DNA from: Terrisporobacter mayombei
GTDB taxonomy: Bacteria > Bacillota > Clostridia > Peptostreptococcales > Peptostreptococcaceae
DNA length: 64,000 bases
NCBI RefSeq assembly: GCF_014333445.1
Contig: NZ_JACRYU010000016.1
Coordinates: 1-64,000 of the forward strand
Direction: 5' to 3'
Shown in pieces: positions 32,866 through 41,775 of this stretch. The translations under genes were made by a program, and so were the position numbers. The notes under the pieces were generated by a model, which had not been told where the DNA came from, did not search any database, and saw nothing but the letters and a program-made list of their open reading frames with translations. The stretch's first letter is position 1. The number at the start of each line of letters is the position of its first letter.

Positions 32866-32897
32866 AAAAAAGACTACTAAGCTTAGTAGTCTTTTTT
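32866..32897. terminator. Bidirectional terminator
   Basis: A perfect palindrome, AAAAAAGACTACTAA / TTAGTAGTCTTTTTT, serves the SH3/SGNH gene on the plus strand and the tRNA on the minus strand. Confidence 0.85.
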
Positions 32898-32911
32898 ATT
32901 AATTTTAAAAT

Positions 32912-32998
32912 TGGTGCCGAATGTGGGAATCGAACCCACACGCTATTTCTAGCAAAGGATTTTGAGTCCTCCCCGTCTACCAGTTCCAGCAATTCGGC
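32912..32998 (-). tRNA. tRNA-Leu (anticodon CAA)
   Basis: The 87-nt minus-strand gene starts GCCGAAT and ends ATTCGGC-A-CCA, so the acceptor stem pairs over seven bases and CCA is encoded. The anticodon loop is CTCAAAA between AGGA and TCCT, giving CAA (reads UUG). A long variable arm (GCTAGAAATAGC) marks a class II tRNA and fits leucine. The T-arm contains GTTCGATTC. Confidence 0.95.
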
Positions 32999-33285
32999 TT
33001 AATTTAAATTATAATAAATTATAACAAATGATAAAAAGAAAAGCAAGTATATAGATTTATTTAATCATAAATAAAATATATTTTAAGATAGTTACCAAAC
33101 TAAAAAATATAATAAATACAATAATAAATAGTAATTTAAAATTAACATTTATTTTGAAGAAATAGAATTTTCATTTTTAAACACCTTAATATAATTTGAT
33201 TATTATGGTATTATTAAATAATGAAATATAGGTATATAATAGTATATATGATTATATAATATTGAAAATTATAGGAGTGATAAAC

Positions 33286-35931
33286 TTGAATAAAAGATTA
33301 ATAATTATAGATGGAAATTCAATTATAAATAGAGCATTTTATGCATTACCAGATATGAGCAATAGTGAAGGATTAAAAACAAATGCTGTATATGGTTTTA
33401 CAAGAATGTTATTTAAAATAATAGATGATTATAAGCCAACACATATAAGTGTTGCTTTCGATAAAAAAGCGCCTACATTTAGGCACCAAGAATTTGCTGA
33501 CTATAAAGCTGGAAGAAAGAAAATGCCTGATGAATTAAGGCAACAATTAGAGCCTTTAAAGGAATTATTAGATGCTTTCAATATACATAGAATGGAAATG
33601 GCAGGATATGAGGCAGATGACTTAATAGGTACAGTATCTAAAATAGGAGAAGATAATGATTATACAGTTTACATAGTTACTGGAGATAAGGATGCTATTC
33701 AGCTTGCTTCAAATAAAACAACTACATTAATTACTAAAAAAGGTGTGGGAGAAGTTGAAGAATATAACTATGATTCAGTTATAGAAAGATATGAAATGAC
33801 TCCTACTCAATTTATAGATCTAAAAGGATTAATGGGAGATAAATCAGATAATATACCAGGTGTCCCTGGAATAGGAGAAAAAACAGGGATAAAACTTATA
33901 AAAGAATTTTCTTCAATAGAAAACTTAATAGAAAATACAGATCAGTTAAAAGGCAGTGTTAAGAAAAAAATAGAAGAAAATAAAGAACAAGCTATATTTA
34001 GTAAAAAGCTTGCTACTATAATAAGAGATGTTCCTATAGAAATAAATTTAGATGAATTATCTTATGGAGATTACGATAGAAGTAAGGTTATAGAAGAATT
34101 TAAGAGATTTGGATTTAATACATTAATAAAACAAGTTATGGATATGGATGGAGATGAATCTACTGAAGAAGAAGTAGCTTTAAATATTAAGCATTTAGAT
34201 AATATAGAAGAATTTAAAAAAGAGGTAGAAAATAATAAAAAACTTTACATAAAAACAGTCAGCAGGGTTGGTAATATATTAGATAAAAAAATACTTTATG
34301 TTTTTGTAACTGCAAATGGAGAAGATATCTATTATATCAAGGAAGATGAACTAGATTTAATAAAAGATATAATTTCCAATGATGAAATTAAGAAAATAGG
34401 TTACAATTTAAAGGATGATTACTTAGCTTTCAAACCATATGGTATTGAAATAAAAAATATTTATTTTGATATAACAATAGCTGAATATCTAATAGATTCT
34501 AAATCATCAACTTCTTATGAATGTAGTGCCATAGCAATGAAGTACTTAACTAGAAAAGTAAAATCAGAAGAGGATTTACTTGGAAAAGGTGCTAAGGCTA
34601 AAAAGTTCCAAGACTTAGACTTGGAGGAACTTTCAACTTACTTTGCTACAATATTAAATGTAGTATATTCTGTAAGTGCTATGATGGAAAAAACAGTTAA
34701 ACATATGGATATGGAATACCTATTCTATGATGTGGAAATGCCATTAGTTGAAGTATTAGGCTCTATGGAGTATGAAGGGATGAAAGTTGACAGAAACCAA
34801 TTAAATGAGTTAGGGGAAAAGTTTAAAGGAATAATAACTAAGCTTGAAGAAGAGATATTTGAATTAGCTGGAGAAAAATTCAATATAAATTCTCCAAAAC
34901 AATTAGGTGTAATTTTATTTGAAAAATTAGAATTACCAGTTGTAAAGAAAACTAAAACTGGATATTCAACTAATGCAGATGTATTAGAGAAACTTAGAGA
35001 TAAACATGAAATAATTGATAAGATTACTGAATATAGACAAATTGTCAAGCTAAACTCAACTTACGTTGAAGGTCTAGTTGGAATAATAAATCCTATAAGT
35101 GGAAGAATACATTCTTCATTTAATCAGACTATAACAACTACAGGAAGAATATCTTCTACTGAACCTAACTTACAAAACATACCTGTTAAAACTGAAATGG
35201 GTAGAGAAATAAGAAAAGTTTTCATAGCAGATGATAACTGTAAATTAGTAGATGCGGACTACTCTCAAGTTGAGCTTAGGGTGTTAGCTCATATGAGTGA
35301 AGATGAGCATATGATAGAAGCATTCCAAAATGATGAAGATATACACGCTAAAACTGCATCACAAATATTTGGTGTTGACATAAATGAAGTAACTAGTTTA
35401 CAAAGAAGTGAAGCAAAAGCTATAAACTTTGGTATAGTATATGGGAAAACTGATTTTGGTCTTTCTCAAGATTTAAATATACCAGTGGCAAAAGCTAAAG
35501 CTTACATAGATAGTTATTTTGAAAATTATAGCAAGATAAAAGATGTTATGGACTCAGCAATAAGTGAAGGAAAAGAAAAAGGATATGTTTTAACTATATT
35601 TAATAGAAGAAGATATATTCCAGAGATAAACTCAAGTAATTTTATGGTTAGAAAACAAGGTGAAAGATTTGCTATGAATGCTCCAATCCAAGGAAGTGCA
35701 GCAGATATAATAAAAATAGCTATGGTTAATGTTTATACTAGATTAAAAGATAAGAACTTAAAATCTAAATTAATATTACAAGTACACGATGAGCTTATAG
35801 TTGAAGCTGTCGAAGAAGAATTAGATAAAGTATCTATAATAGTAAGAGAAGAAATGGAATCAGCTGTAAATCTACATGTTCATTTAGACGTAGATTTGAA
35901 TATTGGAACTTCATGGTTTGAAACAAAGTAG
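33286..35931 (+). CDS. polA: DNA polymerase I
   Basis: 881 residues from TTG 33286, preceded by ATAGGAGTGA (33271-33280); the frame opens at TTG 33262 but that start contains the ribosome site region. Residues 1-290 are the 5' nuclease (IIDGNSIINRAFYALP, GYEADDLIGT, GDKDAIQLAS, GLMGDKSDNIPGVPGIG). The middle domain keeps the 3'-5' exonuclease fold, but the first acidic motif (FDTET in E. coli) reads IKTVSRV and is missing. The C-terminal polymerase is complete: DADYSQVELR, RSEAKAINFGIVYG and QVHDELIVE. It fills repair gaps and removes Okazaki primers, probably without proofreading. coaE follows 8 bp downstream. Confidence 0.95.
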   Translation: MNKRLIIIDGNSIINRAFYALPDMSNSEGLKTNAVYGFTRMLFKIIDDYKPTHISVAFDKKAPTFRHQEFADYKAGRKKMPDELRQQLEPLKELLDAFNIHRMEMAGYEADDLIGTVSKIGEDNDYTVYIVTGDKDAIQLASNKTTTLITKKGVGEVEEYNYDSVIERYEMTPTQFIDLKGLMGDKSDNIPGVPGIGEKTGIKLIKEFSSIENLIENTDQLKGSVKKKIEENKEQAIFSKKLATIIRDVPIEINLDELSYGDYDRSKVIEEFKRFGFNTLIKQVMDMDGDESTEEEVALNIKHLDNIEEFKKEVENNKKLYIKTVSRVGNILDKKILYVFVTANGEDIYYIKEDELDLIKDIISNDEIKKIGYNLKDDYLAFKPYGIEIKNIYFDITIAEYLIDSKSSTSYECSAIAMKYLTRKVKSEEDLLGKGAKAKKFQDLDLEELSTYFATILNVVYSVSAMMEKTVKHMDMEYLFYDVEMPLVEVLGSMEYEGMKVDRNQLNELGEKFKGIITKLEEEIFELAGEKFNINSPKQLGVILFEKLELPVVKKTKTGYSTNADVLEKLRDKHEIIDKITEYRQIVKLNSTYVEGLVGIINPISGRIHSSFNQTITTTGRISSTEPNLQNIPVKTEMGREIRKVFIADDNCKLVDADYSQVELRVLAHMSEDEHMIEAFQNDEDIHAKTASQIFGVDINEVTSLQRSEAKAINFGIVYGKTDFGLSQDLNIPVAKAKAYIDSYFENYSKIKDVMDSAISEGKEKGYVLTIFNRRRYIPEINSSNFMVRKQGERFAMNAPIQGSAADIIKIAMVNVYTRLKDKNLKSKLILQVHDELIVEAVEEELDKVSIIVREEMESAVNLHVHLDVDLNIGTSWFETK

Positions 35932-35939
35932 GTGTCTTT

Positions 35940-36542
35940 ATGATTATTATAGGTTTAACAGGGAATATTGGTTGTGGAAAAAGTAGTTTATCAGCTATAT
36001 TTATTCAAGAAGGAATAGATATAGTTGATGCAGATATAGTTGCAAGACAAATATTTGACGATAAAAAGTTATTAAATGAAGTATTTGAAACTTTTGGTCC
36101 AACTATAAAAAATGAAGATAACACACTAAATAGAAAAGCATTAGGAAGTATTGTTTTTAATGATGATAAAGAATTAGTTAAACTAAATAATTTAACTCAT
36201 CCTGCAATAAGAAAAAAAATATTAAATGAAATTGAAAATTTAAGAGTTGAAAATAAAAAAATTGTAGTTCTAGATGCAGCTTTGCTTATAGAATCAGATT
36301 ATTTAAAGCATATTGATAAGCTGCTTTTAGTTAAATGTGATGAAGAGGTTCAAATAGAAAGAATAAAAAATAGAGATAATTGTACACGAGAAGAAGCAAT
36401 AAGTAGAATTAAATCTCAAATGAGTCAATCGGAAAAAGAAAAATATGCAGATTATATAATAGATAATACAGGTACATTTGACGAATTGAAAGAAAAAGCT
36501 TCTATATTTATGAATTATATAAAGGAGAATTGTAGTGAATAA
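35940..36542 (+). CDS. coaE: Dephospho-CoA kinase
   Basis: A 200-residue kinase with P-loop GLTGNIGCGKSS (5-16), the early VDADIVARQIFDD, LTHPAIRKKI and LDAALLIES, all standard for CoaE. It adds the 3'-phosphate in the last step of coenzyme A synthesis. It is just behind polA, a common neighbour in Clostridia, and overlaps the following transglycosylase gene by 8 bp, so the genes are translationally coupled. Confidence 0.95.
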   Translation: MIIIGLTGNIGCGKSSLSAIFIQEGIDIVDADIVARQIFDDKKLLNEVFETFGPTIKNEDNTLNRKALGSIVFNDDKELVKLNNLTHPAIRKKILNEIENLRVENKKIVVLDAALLIESDYLKHIDKLLLVKCDEEVQIERIKNRDNCTREEAISRIKSQMSQSEKEKYADYIIDNTGTFDELKEKASIFMNYIKENCSE

Positions 36543-37092
36543 AAAGAGCATTATAATCTTATCTGTTATTATAATCTTAGGTAGTGCACTATATATTGAA
36601 AAGGATAAGATATACGAATTCTTATATCCTAGAAAATACTCTATATATGTACAACAATATGCTAAAGAGTATAATTTAGATGAAAATCTAGTGTATAGTA
36701 TTATGAAAGCAGAAAGTAAATTTGATGAGAAGGCTATATCTCGCAGAGGAGCAAAGGGCCTTATGCAAATAGCAGATATAACTAGAGATTGGGCAATAGA
36801 AGAATTAGAATTAAGTGAGGATATTGATATTTATGATCCGGAAACAAATATAAGAATAGGATGTTGGTATCTTAACAGATTATATAAAGAGTTTGGAGAT
36901 ACAGAATTAGTAATAATGTCTTATAATGGTGGATCTGGAAATGTGAAAAAATGGTTATCGGATAAAGAATATAGCCATGATGGTGAAAATATACATACAA
37001 TACCCTTTCCAGAGACAGATCGTTATTTAGGCAAAGTTAAAAAATATCATGTACAATATAATAAGTTATATGGCAAGGAAGGAAGGAGCTAA
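36535..37092 (+). CDS. Membrane-anchored lytic transglycosylase
   Basis: A 185-residue protein starting at GTG 36535 behind AAAGGAGA. One N-terminal membrane helix (about 5-21) is followed by an SLT domain: catalytic Glu60 in VYSIMKAESKFDEKAISRRGAKGLMQI, then IRIGCWYLNRL and VIMSYNGGSGNV. It resembles the soluble lytic transglycosylase (Slt/YjbJ-like) encoded after coaE in other Clostridia. It should cleave peptidoglycan glycan strands from outside the membrane, forming anhydro-muropeptides. Its stop codon overlaps the next start (TAATG). Confidence 0.92.
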   Translation: MNKKSIIILSVIIILGSALYIEKDKIYEFLYPRKYSIYVQQYAKEYNLDENLVYSIMKAESKFDEKAISRRGAKGLMQIADITRDWAIEELELSEDIDIYDPETNIRIGCWYLNRLYKEFGDTELVIMSYNGGSGNVKKWLSDKEYSHDGENIHTIPFPETDRYLGKVKKYHVQYNKLYGKEGRS

Positions 37093-38759
37093 TGAAGAAA
37101 AGAAAGATAAAACTTTTGGTAATGGTTTTAGCCCTAGTTTTCTCAATTGTTGGCTGTAGTAAAGGCAATGAAAACAACAAAGAAGTTAAAAATAATATTC
37201 AAGAGTCTAATTATATTCATTTAACTATGTTAGTACCTAAAACAATTAATCCTATATTAAATACTGACAAGTCAGTAAGCTACATTATGAACTTACTATA
37301 TGATGGCTTATTTGGAGTTGATGAAAGTTATAATGTAGAACCAAATTTAGTTGAAAAATATGAAGTGTCTTCTGATGGGCTTAGTATAGATATTAGTTTA
37401 GTTTCAGATGCTAAATGGCATAATAAAAGTGAAGTAACATCAAGAGATATTGATTTTACAGTTGACTTAATTAAAAAAAATGAAACGAGTCCATATTTTG
37501 ACTTAGTAAAAAATATTAGAAGTATAAATGTAAAAGATAATAAAAACTTTACTATAATTTTAAGCGAAAGTGATCCTTTTGCAATAGATAAGCTAACATT
37601 TCCTATTGTTTCAAGAGATGAACTTTCTGATTTAAAATCGAGTGAATTATTAGAAAAAAAATATAACTTAGTTGGAAATGGTCCATATAGTATCAAAGAA
37701 TATGTAGATAGAAAATATATGATACTTGAGGCGAATGAAGATTATTTTGGTGATTTGCCAAAAAATCGTAAGGCAATATTCGTTAAAATAGTTCCTGATA
37801 AAGAATCACAAACTGAGATGGTAATGTCCTTAGATAGTGATATTGCAAGTGTAAATATAGGTGAATTAAGTAAATTTGAAGAAAAAAAAGAGTTTAATAT
37901 CACAAAATATGAAGGTAGAGATTATGAAATGGTTGTATTTAATTATGATAATGAATATTTAAATAATACTGATTTCAGAAAAGCTATTGTATCTTCAATA
38001 GATAGAGAAAAAATACTAAAAGAGGCTTATGTAGGATATGGAACTTTATCTAATTTTCCTCTAAATACAAAGTCTAAATACTATGATGAAAAAATAGAAC
38101 CTTTAAAATATAGCAAAGAAAAAGCAAAAGAATACTTAGGTTCAGCACTTAAAGACATAAGCCAAGGTATATCCGATAAAGAACAAGCGAATGAAAATAA
38201 GGAAAAATCAAAAGGTTTAAATGGCGTAATTGAGGATAATTCTAGTAAAGGAAAATTAAATACAGATTTAAGTAAAGAAGAAGTAAAAGAAATACTAAAG
38301 GAAGTTGAACTAAAAATAGTAGTATCCAAAGATAATAGTGAAAGAATTAAATTTGCAAACATATTAAGTTCAAATTTATACAATATAGGTATAAAAAGTG
38401 TTATAGAAGAGTTAGACTCTAAAGAAATGACAAAAGCATTAAATACTAAAGATTATGACTTGGCAATATTAGGATATTCTTTATCCAGTATACCTGATGC
38501 TAGAGGTATAATACAAGCTTCTAATATAAAAGATGAGCAAATAACAAAATATATTGACTCTTTAGGAAATACTAAGTCAGAAAATGAAACTAAAAAAGTA
38601 TATAATCAACTTCAAAAATATATAGTTGATAATGCATCATTCATTAGTTTAGGTGTACTTGATAATTTTATTGTTACAAATAAAAGATTAGAGGGTAAAA
38701 TCTATCCAAATGATTTTGATACTTACAAAGGAATTTCAAATTTACAAATGAACAAATAA
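37092..38759 (+). CDS. Peptide-type ABC substrate-binding lipoprotein (SBP family 5)
   Basis: A 555-residue lipoprotein with lipobox FSIVGC22. The fold follows OppA/DppA-type proteins (MLVPKTINPILNTDKSVSYIMNLLYDGLFGVDES, LVEKYEVSSDGLSIDISL, KLVGNGPYSIKEY-like segment, DFRKAIVSSIDREKI). A charged insertion, KDISQGISDKEQANENKEKSKGLNGVIED..., at about residues 350-395 is not usual for the family. No permease or ATPase genes are next to it. It overlaps the transglycosylase by one base, so it may deliver wall-derived peptides to a transporter encoded elsewhere; this link is inference from position. Confidence 0.85.
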   Translation: MKKRKIKLLVMVLALVFSIVGCSKGNENNKEVKNNIQESNYIHLTMLVPKTINPILNTDKSVSYIMNLLYDGLFGVDESYNVEPNLVEKYEVSSDGLSIDISLVSDAKWHNKSEVTSRDIDFTVDLIKKNETSPYFDLVKNIRSINVKDNKNFTIILSESDPFAIDKLTFPIVSRDELSDLKSSELLEKKYNLVGNGPYSIKEYVDRKYMILEANEDYFGDLPKNRKAIFVKIVPDKESQTEMVMSLDSDIASVNIGELSKFEEKKEFNITKYEGRDYEMVVFNYDNEYLNNTDFRKAIVSSIDREKILKEAYVGYGTLSNFPLNTKSKYYDEKIEPLKYSKEKAKEYLGSALKDISQGISDKEQANENKEKSKGLNGVIEDNSSKGKLNTDLSKEEVKEILKEVELKIVVSKDNSERIKFANILSSNLYNIGIKSVIEELDSKEMTKALNTKDYDLAILGYSLSSIPDARGIIQASNIKDEQITKYIDSLGNTKSENETKKVYNQLQKYIVDNASFISLGVLDNFIVTNKRLEGKIYPNDFDTYKGISNLQMNK

Positions 38760-38783
38760 AATATTTTAAGGGAGGATAATTAT

Positions 38784-38996
38784 ATGAAAAGGAAATTATC
38801 TATAGAAGGGATGAAATGTAGTCATTGTGTAGGAAATTTACAAGATGCTCTTACAGAAGATATAAAAGGAGTAAAAGTTTTAGAAATTAACTTAGAAGGC
38901 AAATATGCAGTAATCGATATGGGTGAAGAAGCAAGTATGGATGAAGTTAAAGCTATAATCGAAGATTTAGGTTTTAGTTTAGTAAGTGTTATATAA
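38784..38996 (+). CDS. Heavy-metal-associated (HMA) domain protein, CopZ-like
   Basis: A 70-residue single HMA domain with the metal motif GMKC12-S-H-C15. The ferredoxin-like pattern continues to DEVKAIIEDLGFSLVSV. Such proteins carry Cu(I) or similar ions to P-type ATPases or repressors. No copper ATPase or CsoR gene is nearby, so the partner is not known. AGGGAGGA precedes the ATG and a terminator follows. Confidence 0.85.
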   Translation: MKRKLSIEGMKCSHCVGNLQDALTEDIKGVKVLEINLEGKYAVIDMGEEASMDEVKAIIEDLGFSLVSVI

Positions 38997-39005
38997 AGAA
39001 ATAAT

Positions 39006-39039
39006 AAAAAAGTAAGTGATTTATTTCACTTACTTTTTT
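39006..39039 (+). terminator. Intrinsic terminator
   Basis: AAAAAAGTAAGTGA and TCACTTACTTTTTT form a perfect 14-bp stem with a six-base loop. Confidence 0.9.
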
Positions 39040-39139
39040 TCTGTAACTTATGTATAAAAAAATATACCTTATGCACATCTATTGAAATATAATTATTTAT
39101 TAGTTTATACTTTAGAAAAGTAAGAGGAGTCAAGAGGAA

Positions 39140-39384
39140 TTGGCAATGATTAAAATAGCTATATGTGATGATGAGTCGATAACTCTTAATCACACCAAAA
39201 AATTAATAGAAAATTATAAAATAAAAGATTTTAATATATACGTATATAAAAGTGGAGAAGAACTAATTGAAAGTAATAATAAATTTGACACTATATTTTT
39301 AGATATAGATATGATGAAAATCGTGAGTATACTGAGAAAACTTATAAAAAATTAATGAATAAAGTTGAATATATTAAAAAATAG
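39140..39384 (+). pseudogene. Truncated response regulator (LytTR/AgrA-type receiver remnant)
   Basis: From TTG 39140 the frame gives about 58 residues of a receiver domain: IKIAICDDES, a YKSGEELIE segment and FDTIFLDIDM with the phospho-accepting Asp. After LDIDM the expected DGI... is absent. The frame runs into unrelated residues and stops at 39353-39355, whereas another frame (DENREYTEKTYKKLMNKVEY) stays open to the stop at 39382-39384. The second half of the receiver and the DNA-binding domain are lost, so this is a deletion remnant. Confidence 0.75.
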
Positions 39385-39410
39385 TAAATGAATTTTGTTT
39401 ACTATTTTTT
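39376..39410 (+). terminator. Intrinsic terminator
   Basis: AAAAAATAGTAAA-type arm (39376-39388) pairs with TTTACTATTTTTT (39398-39410), overlapping the end of the response-regulator remnant. Confidence 0.7.
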
Positions 39411-39714
39411 TATTTCCTAAAAGTCAAATTAAAAAACTTATTATGTATAATTTAGTGTTATTATATGAAAAAAAGACTTCTATTTATGGGGGAAAATAGA
39501 AGTCTAAATGGGGGAGATTGAGTATGTTTGATTTTATAATAGTATTTTTTCCAAATCAAATTAATTTATACATAAATTTAAAAGAATTTAATAATTTTCT
39601 ATAAAAATCATATAATTAAATAACAATCAAAAAATTAACAAATTCACCAATTTAAAAATACTTGAATATAATAAATGAGAGTAATATTGCTTATATACAG
39701 AAGGGGGAGGTATC
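39411..39714. other. Intergenic region with hairpin and a tiny open frame
   Basis: About 300 bp. A stem, AGACTTCTATTT (39474-39485) with AAATAGAAGTCT (39494-39505), has a G-rich loop. Then GGGGGAGA (39510-39517) precedes an ATG at 39524. The following gene has AGAAGGGGGAGG (39700-39711) as its own ribosome site. Confidence 0.5.
39524..39604 (+). CDS. Possible 26-residue peptide
   Basis: An ATG six bases after GGGGGAGA opens a 26-codon frame: a hydrophobic start (MFDFIIVFF) and a polar end (INLKEFNNFL). The ribosome site is good, but the frame is short enough to be chance in AT-rich DNA. It follows a broken response regulator and could be the relic or remaining part of that locus. Confidence 0.25.
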   Translation: MFDFIIVFFPNQINLYINLKEFNNFL

Positions 39715-40323
39715 ATGGAATCTAGATATTATAAAGATGATTTAAAAAAAATGATACTTGATATGGCCCATAAGGAACTTGAAAATTATGTATCTCAAAA
39801 AGGCGCACAAAGATACTTTGAAGGCAATATAGATAAAATTATTAATAATTATATAAAGAAAATAAGCAAAGAATCTAGTGTAAATAGAACCTATTTAAAA
39901 GTATTAAAATATGGTGCATATCAAGAAAATGTAGTTTCAGTAGGAAAGATAATTAGAAGTCAAGAAATGTTTAAATCTAAAGGAGAATTAATAAAATTTG
40001 CAAATTATTTAGGTGTAAGAGTTAATAGCAAGCACTCTTATAATCAAATATTAAAGACTGTATCTAGGTATATTTATGATAATAGAAAATCTTATTCTAA
40101 AAAATACGTTTTATATAGTAGAAATAGTCAAGAATATGTAATAGAGCCTGATAAAATTAAAGGGGATTTAATAGAAAGTTATAAATCTAAAACAAGAGGA
40201 GATATGCAATCTATTGCTAAATTACTAGATATAGATGTGATAGATGAAGATTCAGCCGAAGACATAAGAAAAAAAGTTATAAATTATATTATTAAAGAGA
40301 AGGTTGTAAAGAAAAATCATTAA
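39715..40323 (+). CDS. Unknown protein with two SAP/Rho-N-like helical motifs
   Basis: A 202-residue protein that I do not recognise as a named family. It is soluble, basic and helical. Two segments have the same pattern: KGELIKFANYLGVRVNSKHSYNQILKTVSRYI (about 92-123) and RGDMQSIAKLLDIDVIDEDSAEDIRKKVINYI (about 162-193). Both read as a helix, LG/LD-x-x-V turn and helix, similar to SAP/Rho N-terminal motifs that touch nucleic acids. Between them is a short beta-prone segment (YVLYSRNSQEYVIEPDKIKG). A strong AGGGGGAGG site precedes the ATG. Confidence 0.6.
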   Translation: MESRYYKDDLKKMILDMAHKELENYVSQKGAQRYFEGNIDKIINNYIKKISKESSVNRTYLKVLKYGAYQENVVSVGKIIRSQEMFKSKGELIKFANYLGVRVNSKHSYNQILKTVSRYIYDNRKSYSKKYVLYSRNSQEYVIEPDKIKGDLIESYKSKTRGDMQSIAKLLDIDVIDEDSAEDIRKKVINYIIKEKVVKKNH

Positions 40324-40327
40324 TTTT

Positions 40328-40348
40328 AAAGGCGCTTATGGCGTCTTT
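40328..40348 (+). terminator. Probable intrinsic terminator
   Basis: AAAGGCGC (40328-40335) and GCGTCTTT (40341-40348) pair with one G-U around TTATG, followed by AATTTT. Confidence 0.6.
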
Positions 40349-40392
40349 AATTTTGAACAAGAATTAAAAGAGCAAAAGGGAGTTGATGATTT

Positions 40393-41142
40393 ATTAATTT
40401 TAGAAAAATATTTTTGTTTTTTATAATATTTATATCAAGCATACTTATAAGCAATGTAAATATTAATGAAGGACATTTAGATCAAGAAATAAAAATAGTG
40501 AGTTATAACATACATAGTGGTGTAGATAAAGATATGTTTCCTACACTTTTTGATACTATAGATTTTTTAAAGAATTCTGATGCAGATATAATATGTTTAC
40601 AAGAAGTTAATGAGTCAGCGAAAGTTGGATTTCAAGTTAGTAGTTTAAAAGAAGAGTTAGGTATGAATTCACATTATGGAGCTAATGTTGTTAATGCAAA
40701 TTCTAGTTATGGTTTAGTTACATATTCAAAATATAAAATAATAAGTAAGAATCATGTGTATTTGAGTAGTGAAAATGAGCAAAGGGGTCTTTTACATACA
40801 GTAATAGATGTGAAAGGTAAAAAGGTGAATATTATTAATTTACATTTATCTGCAAATACACAAGAGCAAGAAATCCAACTTAAGGAAGTTCAAGAGTTTA
40901 TAGATAATTTAGGGGATGAAACTTACATAATAGCAGGTGATTTTAATGAACCAGATATAAGTTTAAATGATACGATAGATGTGGCTAAGGAATTGGAGCA
41001 GTCTAATACCTTAACATTTTCTTTAGGAATAGAAAGAATCGATTACATTTTTACATCTTCTGATGTAGAACCCATAGATTATAAAGTATTAATAAAAAAA
41101 ATGTCAGATCACTATCCAATTATTGCAAAATTAAAGATATAA
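40393..41142 (+). CDS. Secreted endonuclease/exonuclease/phosphatase (EEP) family protein
   Basis: The EEP fold is clear: IVSYNIHSG, DIICLQEVNE, LHTVIDVKGKKVNIINLHLSA, IIAGDFNEP and a final SDHYPI. The frame contains TTG at 40414, but AAGGGAG (40376-40382) points to a start near 40393, where the codon is ATT. From there the N-terminus is NFRKIFLFFIIFISSILIS, a proper signal or anchor helix with basic residues, which the TTG start would lack. Members hydrolyse phosphodiesters in nucleic acids, lipids or sugars outside the cell; the substrate is not determined here. Confidence 0.8.
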   Translation: MNFRKIFLFFIIFISSILISNVNINEGHLDQEIKIVSYNIHSGVDKDMFPTLFDTIDFLKNSDADIICLQEVNESAKVGFQVSSLKEELGMNSHYGANVVNANSSYGLVTYSKYKIISKNHVYLSSENEQRGLLHTVIDVKGKKVNIINLHLSANTQEQEIQLKEVQEFIDNLGDETYIIAGDFNEPDISLNDTIDVAKELEQSNTLTFSLGIERIDYIFTSSDVEPIDYKVLIKKMSDHYPIIAKLKI

Positions 41143-41208
41143 TTATAAAATAACTGTATGATATATGAATTATATATGATTTTAGTTAGAATTTAGGAGG
41201 AAAATAAT

Positions 41209-41580
41209 ATGAAATTTACATTTTGTCATAACAATTTTAATGTTCTTAACCTAGAAAAAAGTTTAGAGTTTTATGAAAAATCATTAGGATTAAAAGAAGT
41301 TAGACGTAAAGAAGCTGAAGATGGAAGCTTTATATTAGTTTATTTAGGAGATGGAGTTACAAGCCATAGCTTAGAATTAACTTGGTTAAGAGATTGGGAT
41401 AGACCATACAACCTAGGAGATAATGAATTCCATCTAGCTTTAGAAGTTGAAGATTTCGATAAGGCATATGAATTACATAAAGAAATGGGATGTATCTGTT
41501 TTGAAAATAAAGCAATGGGAATATACTTCATTGCAGATCCAGATAACTACTGGATAGAAATATTACCAAAAAATAAATAA
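41209..41580 (+). CDS. gloA: Lactoylglutathione lyase-type glyoxalase
   Basis: A 123-residue protein of the glyoxalase/VOC fold. Metal ligands are at the expected points: His near the start (FCHNNFNV), Glu in SLELTWLRDW, His in EFHLALEVED, and Glu in YWIEILP. YNLGDNEFHLAL is a typical GloA segment. It detoxifies methylglyoxal as a thiol adduct; the thiol in Clostridia may not be glutathione. A methylglyoxal synthase gene is also in this window (58234), though far away. AGGAGG precedes the ATG. Confidence 0.88.
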   Translation: MKFTFCHNNFNVLNLEKSLEFYEKSLGLKEVRRKEAEDGSFILVYLGDGVTSHSLELTWLRDWDRPYNLGDNEFHLALEVEDFDKAYELHKEMGCICFENKAMGIYFIADPDNYWIEILPKNK

Positions 41581-41668
41581 AAATAAAGCTGTTGTATACT
41601 TGGCTTTATCATTGTTTTTCTAGATATTATGAAATGTATTATTAGGAGAAAGAATATTTGATTAATAT

Positions 41669-41704
41669 AAAAAACTACGCTTAAAATTTTAAGTGTAGTT
41701 TTTT
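41669..41704 (+). terminator. Intrinsic terminator
   Basis: The AAAAAACTACGCTTAAAA and TTTTAAGTGTAGTTTTTT arms are almost perfectly complementary, ending in a T-run. Confidence 0.8.
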
Positions 41705-41775
41705 TATACGATTATACATAATTTGGACATCTTCTAAATATATATTATTAAAAACTATTTAGGAGGGGACAACTT

